DNA of 64,000 nucleotides from Sphingomonas kyeonggiensis (GCF_030812785.1 NZ_JAUSTJ010000001.1:992001-1056000); one strand, 5' to 3'; numbered from the stretch's first letter, positions 23,644 through 32,820 are shown. The notes: generated by a model from the sequence alone, not told the origin. Numbers and translations are program-made.

Positions 23644-24438
23644 ATGCGCTACACCATGATCAGCCTCGCCGCCCTTGCGGCTGCGGTTGCCGCAACGCCG
23701 GCAATGGCTCAGGACCAGACCGATCCGCCCCCCGCCGTGACCGTCAGCGGCAGCGTCGGCGTCGTCAGCGATTACAAGTTCCGCGGTATCTCGCAGACCG
23801 ACGGCAATTTCGCCGTGCAGGGCGGCATCACCGTGAGCCACGCATCGGGCTTCTACGTCTCGGTCTGGGGTTCCTCGATCGACGACTATGTGACCGTGCA
23901 CGGCACCGCCCATCAGGAAATCGACCTGATCGCCGGCTACAAGCATGCGTTCGACGGCGGCGTCACCGTCGATGTCGGCGCGCTCTATTATGTCTATCCG
24001 GGCACCCGGCCGGGCTTCGCCGGCGACAAGAGCGCCTCGGACTTCGTCGAGCCCTATGCCTCGGTCTCCTATGCGATCGGTCCGGTCACTGGGAAGGTGA
24101 CGGGTAACTACGCGCCGAAGCAGAAGGCGCTGGCGATCGACCAGGGCCAGACCGGCCTGCTCAAGAAGGAAGACAATTTCTACTTGGCCGGCGACCTGTC
24201 GGTCGCGATCCCGAAGACGCCAATCGGCCTCACCGCCCATCTCGGCCACACCTGGGGTCCGAGCTGGCTGTCGGGCCCGACCGACGAATATACCGACTGG
24301 GGCGTGGGCGCGACCTTCACCTACAAGTCGCTGACCTTCGGCGTGAACTATGTCGACACCGACACGACCTTCATCACGCCGAGCGGCAAGGACGCCGCCA
24401 AGGGCGGTATCCTCGGCTCGGTGAGCGTCGCTTTCTAA
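23644..24438 (+). CDS. TorF-like putative outer-membrane porin
   Basis: The 264-residue protein has a signal peptide (SLAALAAAVAATPAMAQ) and then alternating amphipathic strands ending in Phe (GGILGSVSVAF), the outer-membrane C-terminal signature. The start GVVSDYKFRGISQTDGNFAVQ is characteristic of the TorF family (conserved 'SDYxFRGxSQT'). Such proteins are thought to form small beta-barrels. GGGAAGGG stands before ATG 23644; the open frame further upstream includes the RidA terminator and is not coding. In the leader, ACCCTT/AAGGGT can pair across the ribosome-binding site. Confidence 0.88.
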   Translation: MRYTMISLAALAAAVAATPAMAQDQTDPPPAVTVSGSVGVVSDYKFRGISQTDGNFAVQGGITVSHASGFYVSVWGSSIDDYVTVHGTAHQEIDLIAGYKHAFDGGVTVDVGALYYVYPGTRPGFAGDKSASDFVEPYASVSYAIGPVTGKVTGNYAPKQKALAIDQGQTGLLKKEDNFYLAGDLSVAIPKTPIGLTAHLGHTWGPSWLSGPTDEYTDWGVGATFTYKSLTFGVNYVDTDTTFITPSGKDAAKGGILGSVSVAF

Positions 24439-24481
24439 ATCTGGGAGGATGGGGAGCACCACGCGCGCTCTTCGCCATAGC

Positions 24482-24517
24482 AAAGCGCCGGCCCGCATAT
24501 GCGGACCGGCGCTTTTT
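24482..24517. terminator. Bidirectional terminator between torF-like and DUF3035 genes
   Basis: Long stem AAAGCGCCGG...CCGGCGCTTT with one mismatch; T-runs lie on both strands (GCTTTTT on plus, GCTTTG on minus). It serves the convergent pair, best for the plus-strand gene. Confidence 0.85.
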
Positions 24518-24555
24518 CATGTGCGCTGGAGGCGGCCCCTTGAGGCCGGCCGCTT

Positions 24556-24969
24556 CTACTGCGGCGTGCTGGCCTTGGCGTCCTTGCCGTCGCCTTCGGG
24601 CGCCGCGACGATGTCACGCGTGGTGGTGCCCTTGTCGACGACGCTGGTGTTCGGGCTGCCGGCGGTCGAGCGGGCGCTCTGGTCGGCGCCGGTGCTGCCC
24701 GACTGGTCCATGATCGCCTGCTCGCCGGGGCTGCGCGCCGCCGAGCCGCCGAACATCGCGTCGAGCGCCTGGTTGGCCGGGTTGCCTTCCTGCGGACGCG
24801 GGGCGCCCGGCTGCGGCGGGACCAGCGCGAAATCGGGCGGGATCACCAGCGGCGCCTGGCGGGCGACGGCGAACTCGTCCGGACGCGCACGATCATAGCC
24901 CTTCTTGCCGCAGGCGGAGAGCGAGGCCGCAAGCGCGATCGCGCTCACGATGGTAACGGTCTTACGCAT
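24556..24969 (-). CDS. DUF3035 family lipoprotein
   Basis: A 137-residue lipoprotein with lipobox ALAASLSAC near residue 20. After the Cys come the conserved ARPDEFAVARQAPLVIPPDF segment of DUF3035 and a disordered tail rich in Ser, Gly and Asp. Function unknown. I chose ATG 24969 because GGAGA stands 9 nt upstream; ATG 24978 would directly abut that site. The start overlaps the lspA stop region, and ileS-lspA-DUF3035 is a conserved sphingomonad order: the signal peptidase that matures lipoproteins is encoded with one. Confidence 0.82.
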   Translation of the reverse strand: MRKTVTIVSAIALAASLSACGKKGYDRARPDEFAVARQAPLVIPPDFALVPPQPGAPRPQEGNPANQALDAMFGGSAARSPGEQAIMDQSGSTGADQSARSTAGSPNTSVVDKGTTTRDIVAAPEGDGKDAKASTPQ

Positions 24970-25531
24970 TGACTTCATTCTCCACAGCGGCCGGGCTGTC
25001 GCCTGCGGCCTTATCGCGCACGAGGAGCGCGCGGATCAACAGGATCAGCACGCCGATGGTAATCGCCGCATCGGCGACGTTGAAGACCAAAAACGGGCGC
25101 CATGTCCCGAAATGCAGGTCGGCGAAATCGACGACGAAGCCGAGTCGCGCGCGATCGAGGATGTTGCCGAGCGCACCGCCCAGCACCAGGCCGAGCGCGC
25201 AGACATCGGGCAGCTTCTTCTCGCGGAACATCCACCAGACCACGCCCACGGCGATCGCGCCGGTGAGCGCGACGAGCATCCAGCGGGTCGCGTCGCTGTT
25301 CGCGGCGAACAGGCCGAGCGACACACCGATATTGGCGACGAAGCGCAGGTCGAAGATCGGCAGCACTTCCTGGACATGGTTGAGCCCGTCCAGGCCGAGC
25401 TTCTGCTGGATCAGCGACTGGACGAACGCCAGATCGACACCGAGCGCGCGCACGACCAACAGCTTCGTCACCTGATCGATGACGAAAACCAGAGCCGCCA
25501 CGGCAAAGCCGATTCCACGAGTCACGTTCAT
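24962..25531 (-). CDS. lspA: Lipoprotein signal peptidase (SPase II)
   Basis: The 189-residue membrane protein has four hydrophobic helices and the two catalytic Asp motifs of SPase II: GGALGNILDRARLGFVVDF and FNVADAAITIGV. It cleaves the signal peptide of diacylglyceryl-modified prolipoproteins on the periplasmic side. The ATG at 25531 overlaps the ileS stop (ATGA), so it is translationally coupled to ileS, a classic bacterial pairing. The frame open before this ATG is antisense-like and not used. Confidence 0.96.
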   Translation of the reverse strand: MNVTRGIGFAVAALVFVIDQVTKLLVVRALGVDLAFVQSLIQQKLGLDGLNHVQEVLPIFDLRFVANIGVSLGLFAANSDATRWMLVALTGAIAVGVVWWMFREKKLPDVCALGLVLGGALGNILDRARLGFVVDFADLHFGTWRPFLVFNVADAAITIGVLILLIRALLVRDKAAGDSPAAVENEVNA

Positions 25532-28350
25532 TCCACCACCCCGGCACAGCGGTCGCACAAGGCGCCGTCCTGCGCAACTTCCGGGAGATGCCGCCAACAG
25601 CGGCCGCATTTATGGCGCTGGGTGGGCACGACCGTGACCGCGTCACCTTTGCTCACCTTCGAGACGATGAACAGCTCGGTGAGGTCCGCTTCCGATGCCG
25701 GCAGCGCGGGCACGGTGACTTCGGCCTCGAGGCTGGAACGCACCTGCTTCTCGCGGCGATAGGGCTCGATCGCCTCGGTCACCTGTTGGCGCAGCGCGCG
25801 GATCGCAACCCAGTCGCTCTCGACCGAGGCGCCTTCCGGCAGCACCGGCCATTCGAGCATGTGGACCGATTCGTCCTCGCTCGGGAAGCGGCCCTGCCAC
25901 ACTTCCTCGGCGGTGAAGGCGAGGATAGGCGCGGCATAGCGGACCAGGGCGTGGAACAGCACGTCCAGCACGGTGCGATAGGCGCGGCGCTTGGGGCTCG
26001 TCTCGGCCTCGCAATAGAGGCAGTCCTTGCGGATATCGAAGAAGAAGGCCGAGAGGTCCTCGTTCATGAAATCCGTCAGCGCGCGGCTGTAGCGGTTGAA
26101 CTCGAACGCCTCCGCGGCCGAACGCAGCTCCGCGTCCAGTTCCACGAGCTTGGCGAGGATGTAGCGCTCGAGCTCGGGCATCTCGGCCACCGGCAGGCGC
26201 TCCGCCTCGCCGAAGCCGTCGAGCGCGCCGAGCAGGTAGCGGAAGGTGTTGCGGACCTTGCGATAGGCGTCGCCGGTGCCGGCAAGCACTTCCTTACCGA
26301 TGCGGACATCGTCGAAATAGTCGGTCTGCGCGACCCAGAGGCGCAGGATGTCGGCGCCGCCCTGGTCGATCTCCTTGAGGGGATCGATGACATTGCCTTC
26401 CGACTTGGACATCTTCTTGCCCTTGCCGTCGAGCGCGAAGCCGTGGGTCAGCACCGCGTCGTAGGGCGCCCGGCCGCGCGTGCCTGAGCTTTCGAGCAAC
26501 GACGACTGGAACCAGCCGCGATGCTGGTCCGAACCCTCGACATAGAGGTTCGCGCGGGTGCCGGCACCGTAGCGCGCCTCGATCACGAAGCTGTGGGTCG
26601 AGCCTGAATCGAACCAGACGTCGAGGATGTCGGTGATCACCTCATAGTGCGCGAGGTCGTATTTCTCGCCGAGCAGCGCCTGGTGATCGCCCTGGTACCA
26701 GGCGTCGGCGCCGCCGGTGGTGAAGGCCTCGAGGATGCGGGCGTTCACGTCCGGATCGCGGAGATACTCGCCGGTCTGGCGGTGGACATAGAGCGCGATC
26801 GGCACGCCCCAGGCGCGCTGGCGGCTGATCACCCAGTCCGGGCGGCCCTCGACCATCGCACGGATGCGGTTCTGCGCTTTTTCCGGCACCCAGCGAGTGT
26901 TCTCGATCGCATCGAGTGCGATGCCGCGCAGGGTGGCGCCGTTCGAGGCGGTCGCCTCGCGCGATTCGTCGTCCCAGCTGGTGTCGTGGGTGGCGGTGCT
27001 GGGGCGGTCCATCGGGATGAACCACTGCGGGGTGCAGCGGAAGATCACCTTGGCCTTGGAGCGCCAGCTGTGCGGATAGCTGTGGGTGAAGTCGTCCGAG
27101 GCAGCGAGCAGCGCGCCCGCTTCGCGCAGATCGGTGCAGATCGGGCCATCGCTGGCGACCAACTTCTTGTTGATCACCGAACCCTGGCCGCCGAGCCACA
27201 GCCAGTCCGGCCGGTACATGCCCGCCGCGTCGACCGCGAACACTGGATCGATGCCGTGTGCCTTGCAGAGCAGGAAATCGTCCTCGCCGTGATCCGGCGC
27301 CATATGGACGAGACCGGTACCCGCATCGGTGGTGACGAAGTCGCCGGCGAGCAGCGGGCGCGGCTTGGCGAAGAAGCCGCCGAGCTTATGCATCGGGTGG
27401 TGGGCGACGGCGCCCTCCAGAGCCGAACCCAGATACTGAAGGATATCCTGCGGTCCATCGGCGGTTGGGTCAAAGCCCCAGCGCTGCATGGTCTTCGCTT
27501 GCAGGTCGCGAGCGATCACATACCGTGCTCCATTGAAGGGCACGACATCGTAGGCAACGTCACGGCCATAGGCGAGCGCCTGGTTGACCGGGATCGTCCA
27601 AGGGGTCGTGGTCCAGATGACCGCGTAAACCTTCTCACCAGCATCGATGAGAGCTTGGATACCCGGCGCGTTCGGCGCCTCAGTGATCTCGAACGCCACA
27701 TCGATCTGCGTCGAGGTGATGTCCTCATACTCAACCTCGGCCTCGGCCAGCGCGGTCTTCTCGACCGGCGACCACATCACCGGCTTGGCGCCGCGATAGA
27801 GCTGGCCGCTCTCGGCGAACTTGAGCAGCTCGCCGGCGATGATCGCCTCGCTCTCGAAGTTCATCGTCAGGTACGGATTGGTCCAGTCGCCCATCACGCC
27901 CAGCCGCTCGAACTGCGCACGCTGCACGCCGACCCATTTCTCGGCATAGGCGCGGCATTCGGCGCGGAAGGCGACGGGATCGACTTCGTCCTTGTTGAGC
28001 TTCTTGGCGCGATAGGCCTCTTCGACCTTCCACTCGATCGGCAGGCCGTGGCAGTCCCAGCCCGGGATATAGGGCGCGTCCTTGCCCATCAGGCTCTGCG
28101 AGCGGACGATGATGTCCTTGAGGACCTTGTTCATCGCATGGCCCATGTGAATGTCGCCATTCGCATAGGGCGGGCCGTCGTGCAGGATGAAGCGGGTGCG
28201 GCCGGCGCGCTGCGTGCGCAGCTTGTCGTACAGCCCGATCTTCGCCCAGCGTGCGAGGATGGCCGGCTCCTTCTGGGCCAGGCCGGCCTTCATGGGGAAC
28301 TCGGTCTTCGGCAGGAAGACGGTGTCGCGATAGTCTTTTTGGTCGGTCAT
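25528..28350 (-). CDS. ileS: Isoleucyl-tRNA synthetase
   Basis: This 940-residue class I synthetase charges tRNA-Ile. It has the HIGH-type motif PPYANGDIHMGHAMNK, the KMSKS motif in KGKKMSKSEGN, an editing domain around residues 200-400 with the WTTTPWTIPVNQALAYG segment, and a C-terminal zinc ribbon with CGRCW and CDRC. Size and zinc ribbon mark the bacterial type 1 enzyme. No T-box leader was recognised in the 110 bp upstream, as expected for a proteobacterium. Confidence 0.98.
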   Translation of the reverse strand: MTDQKDYRDTVFLPKTEFPMKAGLAQKEPAILARWAKIGLYDKLRTQRAGRTRFILHDGPPYANGDIHMGHAMNKVLKDIIVRSQSLMGKDAPYIPGWDCHGLPIEWKVEEAYRAKKLNKDEVDPVAFRAECRAYAEKWVGVQRAQFERLGVMGDWTNPYLTMNFESEAIIAGELLKFAESGQLYRGAKPVMWSPVEKTALAEAEVEYEDITSTQIDVAFEITEAPNAPGIQALIDAGEKVYAVIWTTTPWTIPVNQALAYGRDVAYDVVPFNGARYVIARDLQAKTMQRWGFDPTADGPQDILQYLGSALEGAVAHHPMHKLGGFFAKPRPLLAGDFVTTDAGTGLVHMAPDHGEDDFLLCKAHGIDPVFAVDAAGMYRPDWLWLGGQGSVINKKLVASDGPICTDLREAGALLAASDDFTHSYPHSWRSKAKVIFRCTPQWFIPMDRPSTATHDTSWDDESREATASNGATLRGIALDAIENTRWVPEKAQNRIRAMVEGRPDWVISRQRAWGVPIALYVHRQTGEYLRDPDVNARILEAFTTGGADAWYQGDHQALLGEKYDLAHYEVITDILDVWFDSGSTHSFVIEARYGAGTRANLYVEGSDQHRGWFQSSLLESSGTRGRAPYDAVLTHGFALDGKGKKMSKSEGNVIDPLKEIDQGGADILRLWVAQTDYFDDVRIGKEVLAGTGDAYRKVRNTFRYLLGALDGFGEAERLPVAEMPELERYILAKLVELDAELRSAAEAFEFNRYSRALTDFMNEDLSAFFFDIRKDCLYCEAETSPKRRAYRTVLDVLFHALVRYAAPILAFTAEEVWQGRFPSEDESVHMLEWPVLPEGASVESDWVAIRALRQQVTEAIEPYRREKQVRSSLEAEVTVPALPASEADLTELFIVSKVSKGDAVTVVPTQRHKCGRCWRHLPEVAQDGALCDRCAGVVE

Positions 28351-28460
28351 GCGTGCGCGGGAATTAGAGGAAGCGGGCGCCCATGCAAAGCAGATGTTCC
28401 GATCACGGGCTTAACCTTCAATTTTCGGAACTGCGCACGGCCCTTGGGCGTCCCTTTGGC

Positions 28461-28676
28461 ATGAACATTCCGGTCCAGAACCTTCCTGGGCCCGGTGCAA
28501 CCGACGAGATCGCCGAGCTGGCCGGGCAGTATCTGCTCCTTCCCGAGCGGGAGGCGCTGACGCGGATCGATGCCGAGATCGCCCGGGCCACCGACGAATC
28601 GCGCTGGGACGACCTCAGCAAATGGCACCGGGTGCGTTTCCGGCTGATCCGGCTGCACCAGATCGCAGCGCGCTAG
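28461..28676 (+). CDS. Small hypothetical protein
   Basis: A 71-residue, helix-rich, highly charged protein (MNIPVQNLPGPGATDEIAEL at the start, KWHRVRFRLIRLHQIAAR at the end). It has no recognised domain. The frame continues upstream to 28383, but ATG 28461 is the best start. It is divergent from ileS, and its TAG stop shares the four-base CTAG with the stop of ribF on the other strand, so the two genes end tail to tail without spacing. Function unknown. Confidence 0.55.
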   Translation: MNIPVQNLPGPGATDEIAELAGQYLLLPEREALTRIDAEIARATDESRWDDLSKWHRVRFRLIRLHQIAAR

Positions 28677-29596
28677 CCGAGGATTTCCCGCGCGCGGGCC
28701 GCGTCGAGGTCGATCTGCAGCTTGAGCGCATCGAGCGAATCGAACTTCGCCTCGGGGCGGAGATAGTCGATCAGCGCGACCTCGATCACCTGGCCGTAGA
28801 GATCGCCCGAGAAATCGAAGAAGAACGGCTCGAGCAGCTCGACCGGCGGCTCGAAGGTCGGGCGGATGCCGAGGCTGGCGACACCGCCGACCACGCGCCC
28901 ATCGGGCAGGCGCCCGCGCACCGCATAGATGCCGTAGGCGGGGCGGAGATAATTGGCGAGGCTGAGGTTCGCGGTCGGGAAGCCGAGCGTGCGGCCGACC
29001 TGATCGCCATGCTGGACCACGCCTTCGATCGCAAAGGGGCGGGTGAGCAAGCGGGCGGCCTCTGCCGGGCGGCCCTGGCGCAGATGCTCGCGGATGCGGC
29101 TCGACGACACGGTCTCGCCGTCCAGCTGCACCGGGGCGACGGTCTCGGCCGAATAGCCGAGCTCGCTGCCCAGCGCGGCCAGGGTGGCGACATCGCCCTC
29201 GCGGCCCTTGCCGAAGGTGAAGTCGTTGCCGGTGACCACGCCGCCGGCGCCGAGGAAGCCGACCAGCCGCTCCTCGGCGAAGTCGCGGGCGCTGAGCGCC
29301 GCCAGCTCGGCGTTGAACGGGAAGACCAGCATCGCATCGACGCCCGCTTCGGCGAGGAGGCGCTGGCGCTGGTCCATGGTGGTCAGGCGGAACCAGGGGC
29401 TGTCCGGGCGGAAATAGCGTTGCGGATGCGGATCGAAGGTGCCGACGATCGCCGGCCGCCCCTCGGCGCGCGCGCGCTCGACCGCATGGCCCACCACCGC
29501 CTGATGCCCCAGGTGAAATCCGTCGAAATTCCCCAGCGCGACGATCGCGCCCCGATAGCGGGACGGGACCGGCGCGCCGCCGTCGAGACGCTCCAT
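28673..29596 (-). CDS. ribF: Bifunctional riboflavin kinase / FAD synthetase
   Basis: A 307-residue RibF. The N-terminal nucleotidyltransferase half carries GNFDGFHLGHQ and the SSSRIR-like segment ETVSSSRIREHL; the C-terminal kinase half carries GRTLGFPTANL and a beta-barrel ending in DYLRPEAKFDSLDAL. It phosphorylates riboflavin to FMN and adenylylates FMN to FAD. ATG 29596 was chosen; the open frame upstream reads through a palindromic repeat (29634-29746) and is not coding. Confidence 0.96.
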   Translation of the reverse strand: MERLDGGAPVPSRYRGAIVALGNFDGFHLGHQAVVGHAVERARAEGRPAIVGTFDPHPQRYFRPDSPWFRLTTMDQRQRLLAEAGVDAMLVFPFNAELAALSARDFAEERLVGFLGAGGVVTGNDFTFGKGREGDVATLAALGSELGYSAETVAPVQLDGETVSSSRIREHLRQGRPAEAARLLTRPFAIEGVVQHGDQVGRTLGFPTANLSLANYLRPAYGIYAVRGRLPDGRVVGGVASLGIRPTFEPPVELLEPFFFDFSGDLYGQVIEVALIDYLRPEAKFDSLDALKLQIDLDAARAREILG

Positions 29597-29633
29597 GGGC
29601 GGGGCTATAGGGGGGGAGTCTCGGTTCTTAAAG

Positions 29634-29746
29634 CCCTCTCCCTTTGGGAGAGGGTTGGGTGAGGGGCGGTGTGAGGAATGCACTAGGATCGACCCTCACC
29701 CTTCCGCTGCCTTCGGCAGCTCCCTCCCTCTCCCGCGGGCAGAGGG
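29634..29746. repeat. Palindromic intergenic repeat (CCCTCTCCC family)
   Basis: The left end is a hairpin, CCCTCTCCC-TTT-GGGAGAGGG (29634-29654). GGGTGAGGG then pairs with CCCTCACCC, and the right side has a GCTGCCTTCGGCAGC stem and CCCTCTCCC. It lies between ribF and the dipeptidase gene and extends to within 2 nt of the dipeptidase stop. Related elements occur at 31394, 53841, 55869 and 61549. Confidence 0.75.
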
Positions 29747-29747
29747 A

Positions 29748-30917
29748 TTATTGCGCCACGATCCCCGCGCGGATCACGCGCAGCACATTGCCACCCATCA
29801 CCTTGCGGATGTCGTCGGGCGAGAGGCCGGCATCGACCAGGCCGCCGGTGATCGCGATCAGCTGGGACGAATCCCAACCGGTGGTGACCGCGCCGTCGAA
29901 ATCCGAGCCGAGGCCGACATGGTCGATGCCGACCAGGTCGCGGACGTGGAGGATCGCGCGGACGACATTGGCCGGCTCGGTGCCGCAGACTGCCGCATCC
30001 CAATAGCCGATGCCAACCACGCCGCCGGTGCGCGCGACGCCCCGAATCTCGTCATCGGTCAGGTTGCGGTTGACCTTGCAGGTCGCCTGGACGCCGCCAT
30101 GGCTTGAGACGACCGGGCGCTTCGCCAGCTTCAATATCTCGGCGACCGATTCGTGGCTCGAATGGGCGATGTCGACGATCATGCCGAGCTGCTCCATCCG
30201 CGCCAGCACCTGGCGGCCGAGCGGGGTGAGCCCGCCCTTCTTCACTCCGTGCATCGATCCGGCGACGTCATTGTCGAAGAAATGGGCGAGGCCGGCCATG
30301 CGGAAGCCGGCGGCGTGGAGCTTGTCGAGATTGCCGAGCTGGCCTTCGAGGTCCTGCAGCCCCTCGATCGAGAGCATGCCGCCGACCACCTTCCTACCGC
30401 GGGCGCGATCGGCGAGCAGCTGGTCGAGCTCGGCGGGCGTGTGGATCACGCGCAGCTTGCCGTTCGATCCGGCGGCGGCGCGGTCGAGCCTGCGGGCGTG
30501 GAACAGCGAGCGCTCGAGCAGCGAGGTCCAGGTCCTGGGCGGCTGGAGCTGCGCGATGGTCAGCAGCGTGATGTTGTCGGTGTCGCCGGGGTTCGAATCG
30601 TAATTCTGGTGCTTCGGGGTCTTGGTGACCGAGGAGAAGACCTGGAGCGCGACATTGCCTTCGAGCAGCCGGGGCAGATCGACCTGGCCGGTGTTAGAGC
30701 GATCGAGCAGGCTGCGGCGCCACATCAGCGTGTCGGCATGCATGTCGGCGATCTGGAGCGAGGCGTGGAGCTTCTTCACCGCGTCGCTGGGTTTGGCCAG
30801 CTTGACCGGCACCACCTTGTTCATGCTGCCTTCGACGATCCCCGGGGCGAAGCCAAAAAAGCCGACCGCGGCCAGCAACAGCACGATCAGCACTCCCCAG
30901 AGGATCTTCTTCTTCAT
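29748..30917 (-). CDS. Membrane-anchored dipeptidase (renal dipeptidase family, M19)
   Basis: The 389-residue protein has a short N-terminal anchor (KKKILWGVLIVLLLAAVGFF) and the M19 zinc motifs: IADMHADTLMW (HxD), MLSIEGL (bridging Glu), VDIAHSSHESV and PVVSSHGG (His ligands), and GSDFDGAV near the end. Such enzymes cleave dipeptides, including D-residue dipeptides, outside the cytoplasm. ATG 30917 overlaps the folA stop (ATGA), so it is translated with DHFR. The link to folate metabolism is only positional. Confidence 0.92.
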   Translation of the reverse strand: MKKKILWGVLIVLLLAAVGFFGFAPGIVEGSMNKVVPVKLAKPSDAVKKLHASLQIADMHADTLMWRRSLLDRSNTGQVDLPRLLEGNVALQVFSSVTKTPKHQNYDSNPGDTDNITLLTIAQLQPPRTWTSLLERSLFHARRLDRAAAGSNGKLRVIHTPAELDQLLADRARGRKVVGGMLSIEGLQDLEGQLGNLDKLHAAGFRMAGLAHFFDNDVAGSMHGVKKGGLTPLGRQVLARMEQLGMIVDIAHSSHESVAEILKLAKRPVVSSHGGVQATCKVNRNLTDDEIRGVARTGGVVGIGYWDAAVCGTEPANVVRAILHVRDLVGIDHVGLGSDFDGAVTTGWDSSQLIAITGGLVDAGLSPDDIRKVMGGNVLRVIRAGIVAQ

Positions 30918-31384
30918 CCCATCCGCTCCAGCGTCACGAAGCTGTAGGCAGGGCGCCCCGCTTCTTCGCCGAAATCCTCGCGCGCAACCTCGTGCCATTC
31001 AACCCCGAAAGCGGGGACGACGGCATCGCCTTCGGGGGAAGCATGGACTTCGGTGAGCTCGATCCGGTCGGCGGTGAACAGCGCGAATATCTCCGCGCCG
31101 CCGATCACCGCGACCTCGCCATCGCCGGCGAGCGCCAGCGCCTCGGCTGGGGAGTGGGCGACTTCGGCACCCTCGGCATGCCAGCCGGTGTCGCGGGTCA
31201 GCACGATGTGGCGGCGGCCGGGCAAGGGCGCGGGGAAGCTGTCGAAGGTCTTGCGCCCCATGATCATCGGCTTGCCCATGGTCTGCGCCTTGAAGCGCCT
31301 GAGGTCGGCGGGCAGGCGCCAGGGCAGCTGGCCGTCGACGCCGATCACGCCATTGTCGGCGCGGGCTAGATGGAAGGTGATCAT
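30914..31384 (-). CDS. folA: Dihydrofolate reductase
   Basis: This 156-residue enzyme reduces dihydrofolate with NADPH. It shows DNGVIGVDGQLPWRLPADL with the catalytic Asp27, MGRKTFDSFP, and IGGAEIFALF. It sits downstream of thyA, which makes dihydrofolate, an arrangement common in bacteria; a 97-bp palindromic repeat separates the two here. Its stop overlaps the dipeptidase start. Confidence 0.97.
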   Translation of the reverse strand: MITFHLARADNGVIGVDGQLPWRLPADLRRFKAQTMGKPMIMGRKTFDSFPAPLPGRRHIVLTRDTGWHAEGAEVAHSPAEALALAGDGEVAVIGGAEIFALFTADRIELTEVHASPEGDAVVPAFGVEWHEVAREDFGEEAGRPAYSFVTLERMG

Positions 31385-31393
31385 CCCTTGTTC

Positions 31394-31490
31394 CCCTTCC
31401 GCTTGCGGGAGGGGTTAGGGGAGGGGGTGTCCTCGAACTTCATAAGGGGAGGACATGCCCTCCCCCGGCCCCTCCCGCAAGCGGAAGGGG
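31394..31490. repeat. Palindromic intergenic repeat (CCCTCCCGC subtype)
   Basis: A 97-bp element with perfect 22-bp terminal arms, CCCCTTCCGCTTGCGGGAGG... paired with its complement ending at 31490. The arms extend inwards with mismatches to GTGTCCTC/GAGGACAT. It separates thyA from folA. Confidence 0.85.
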
Positions 31491-31497
31491 GGATGGA

Positions 31498-32292
31498 TCA
31501 CACCGCCACCGGGGCCTTGATGTGCGGCTGGGCTTCGTAGCCGTGGATCACGAAGTCTTCGTACTCGTACGCATCGATCGAGCCCGGATTGCGCAGAATC
31601 TCCAGCCGCGGGATCTGGCCGGGCGTGCGCGACAGCTGTTCGCGGGCCTGGTCGAGATGGTTCGAATAGAGGTGGCAGTCGCCGCCGGTCCAGACGAAGT
31701 CGCCCACTTCCAGCCCCGCCTGCTGGGCGAGGATATGGGTCAGCAGCGCATAGCTGGCGATGTTGAACGGCACGCCGAGGAAAATGTCGGCCGAGCGCTG
31801 GTAGAGCTGGAGGCTCAGCTTGCCATTGGCGACATGGCACTGGAACAGGCAGTGGCAGGGCGCCAGTGCCATGGCGTGGAGCTCGCCGGGGTTCCAGGCC
31901 GAGACGACCATGCGGCGCGAGCCGGGATTGGTCTTCAGCGTCTCGATCAGCTCCTTGATCTGGTCGATATGGCGGCCGTCCGCCGCCTCCCAGTCGCGCC
32001 ACTGCTTGCCATAGACCGGGCCGAGATCGCCATTCTCGTCGGCCCATTCGTTCCAGATGCTGACCTTGCGCTCCTGCAGCCACTTCACATTGGTGTCGCA
32101 GCGCAGGAACCAGAGCAGCTCGATGATGATCGACCTGAGATGCAGCTTCTTGGTGGTGAGCAGCGGGAAGCCCTGTGACAGGTCGAAGCGCATCTGGTGG
32201 CCGAACACGCTCAGCGTGCCGATGCCGGTTCGGTCCATTTGCTTGGCGCCGTGGTTGAGCGCGCGGTCCATCAGGTCGAGATACTGCTGCAT
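31498..32292 (-). CDS. thyA: Thymidylate synthase
   Basis: At 264 residues this has exactly the length of E. coli ThyA. The catalytic Cys146 lies in [12 protein letters not shown], the dUMP-binding [10 protein letters not shown] segment and the Arg in MDRTGIGT are present, and the C-terminus ends in APVAV, the usual closing residues. It methylates dUMP using methylene-tetrahydrofolate and yields dihydrofolate for FolA next door. The gene heads the thyA-folA-dipeptidase run on the minus strand. Confidence 0.98.
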   Translation of the reverse strand: MQQYLDLMDRALNHGAKQMDRTGIGTLSVFGHQMRFDLSQGFPLLTTKKLHLRSIIIELLWFLRCDTNVKWLQERKVSIWNEWADENGDLGPVYGKQWRDWEAADGRHIDQIKELIETLKTNPGSRRMVVSAWNPGELHAMALAPCHCLFQCHVANGKLSLQLYQRSADIFLGVPFNIASYALLTHILAQQAGLEVGDFVWTGGDCHLYSNHLDQAREQLSRTPGQIPRLEILRNPGSIDAYEYEDFVIHGYEAQPHIKAPVAV

Positions 32293-32448
32293 GGGTGCAG
32301 CCTAGCTCCGCGCTCCGGCGCCGCCAAGCGGACGAGTTATAATCCATTGTGGAGAAAAGCTTCGTCCGGAGCGGACGCGGTCGCGCTTCGATGCGACGGC
32401 TGGCGGTGGCAGTCGCTGGGCGTGTTGTTCGACCTACCCCATCGGCCG

Positions 32449-32820
32449 ATGCGCCTGCACGATGCGCAGGAGGCGGGCGAATTGTTCGCGCCGCTAGCAC
32501 GCGAGCGGGTGGAGGTGCTCGCCTTCGCCTATCTCGACCGGCACCAGCAGATACTCGGCATGCGCCATGCTCGCTCGGAGCATCGAGACCAGCTCGACCT
32601 GCCGATCCGCGACGTGGCCGCGGACGCGATCGCGTTCCATGCGGTCGCCGTGGTGATGGCGCATAATCATCCGAGCGGCGACCCGACGCCGAGCAGGGCG
32701 GACCGCGAGGCGACGGAAAAGCTCGCCCGCGCGCTCGATGCGCTGGGCGTGCGGCTGCTCGATCACCTGGTGGTCGCCGCCAAGGGCACCACCAGCTTCC
32801 GCAGCCTAGGGTTCCTTTGA
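32449..32820 (+). CDS. JAB-domain (RadC-like) protein, short form
   Basis: The protein keeps the RadC/JAB metallopeptidase-like motif MAHNHPSGDPTPSRAD, with two His, Ser and Asp in the JAMM arrangement HxHPSGx8D, but lacks the N-terminal helix-hairpin-helix part of RadC (about 225 residues). I annotate the ATG at 32449 (123 residues); in-frame GTG 32422 and TTG 32347 are possible starts and would add 9 or 34 residues. A perfect TATAAT at 32338-32343 may be its promoter -10. Its 3' end overlaps the convergent methyltransferase gene by 15 bp. It may be a reduced relative of RadC whose role is unknown. Confidence 0.72.
   Translation: MRLHDAQEAGELFAPLARERVEVLAFAYLDRHQQILGMRHARSEHRDQLDLPIRDVAADAIAFHAVAVVMAHNHPSGDPTPSRADREATEKLARALDALGVRLLDHLVVAAKGTTSFRSLGFL

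Noticed and set aside
28351-28460. T-box or other leader control of ileS
   Set aside because: No T-box sequence or terminator/antiterminator pair is visible, and T-boxes are not expected in proteobacteria.
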